Shown: one piece after another, positions 14,120 through 14,150 of the stretch
Numbering within the stretch: the first letter of the stretch is position 1
How the letters are laid out: each line of letters starts with the position of its first letter
Origin: JBKPRX01 sp046734795
GTDB taxonomy: Bacteria > Actinomycetota > Thermoleophilia > Gaiellales > Gaiellaceae
NCBI GenBank assembly: GCA_046734795.1
Contig: JBKPRX010000146.1
Location: 1 to 14,150, forward strand
Reading direction: 5' to 3'
Length of the DNA: 14,150 bases
Made by a program: the position numbers and the translations under genes
Notes under the pieces: model-generated
What the model was told of the DNA's origin: nothing
Databases searched by the model: none
Seen by the model: the letters and a program-made list of their open reading frames with translations, nothing else

Positions 14120-14129
14120 GGAGCTCACG

Positions 14130-14150
14130 ATGAGCAAGATCACGCCCTGC
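14130..14150 (+). CDS. Start of a probable VOC/PhnB-like gene, truncated by window end
   Basis: Only seven codons are present: MSKITPC. AAAGGAG (14117-14123) lies 6 nt upstream of the ATG, so a gene almost certainly starts here. Proteins of the PhnB/3-demethylubiquinone methyltransferase-like VOC family commonly begin with a KITPCLWF-type strand, so that family is the best guess. This is weak evidence from very few residues. Confidence 0.55.

Noticed and set aside
1..14150. CRISPR array, insertion sequence, integrase or phage genes
   Set aside because: I saw no regularly spaced repeat array, transposase or recombinase motif, or terminal repeats in either strand.

Overview
High-GC window (roughly two thirds G+C by eye) with a strong G/C third-position bias and many long antisense shadow ORFs. 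Gene content fits a high-GC actinobacterium: a mycobacterial-type MMPL exporter, an HtrA/PepD-like protease next to an MprAB-like two-component pair, a SHOCT-domain membrane protein and a LuxR-type two-component pair. The overall style recalls deep-branching Actinobacteriota such as Thermoleophilia/Gaiellales. That placement is inference; no rRNA or taxonomic marker is present.

Layout. The left half is read on the minus strand. A histidine kinase (4633->2864), its overlapping NarL/LuxR response regulator (2873->2223) and an MMPL/RND-type exporter (2127->31) form a probable sense-and-export operon. Upstream of it lies a gene-poor stretch (4634-5066) holding a degenerate tRNA-Pro-like 3' remnant and a hairpin. 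Next come three small minus-strand genes: a probable secreted protein (5474->5067), a 69-aa protein of unknown function (5778->5569) and a single-TM SHOCT protein (6242->5874).

The right half is read on the plus strand. It begins with htrA (6564-7706), followed 43 nt later by an OmpR/PhoB-type regulator (7750-8445) and a HisKA kinase (8445-9884) that overlaps it by one base. After a 152-nt gap comes an ABC export module: a MacB/LolD-type ATPase (10037-10795), a 105-aa protein that may be a dimeric alpha/beta-barrel (10797-11114) and a 976-aa FtsX-type permease (11127-14057). The first codons of a probable VOC-family gene close the window.

The most interesting part is the divergent intergenic region 6243-6563. 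Each flanking gene has an 11-bp-period direct repeat with a related core (TCTCAG twice towards the SHOCT gene, TCACAG twice towards htrA). Each repeat lies exactly 10 bp upstream of a -10-like hexamer, the geometry expected for an activating OmpR/PhoB/MprA-class regulator. Such a regulator is encoded immediately downstream of htrA. A perfect 13-bp inverted repeat sits between the two promoters. The inference is an envelope-stress circuit in which one regulator drives htrA, itself and its kinase in one direction, and a probably leaderless SHOCT membrane protein in the other.
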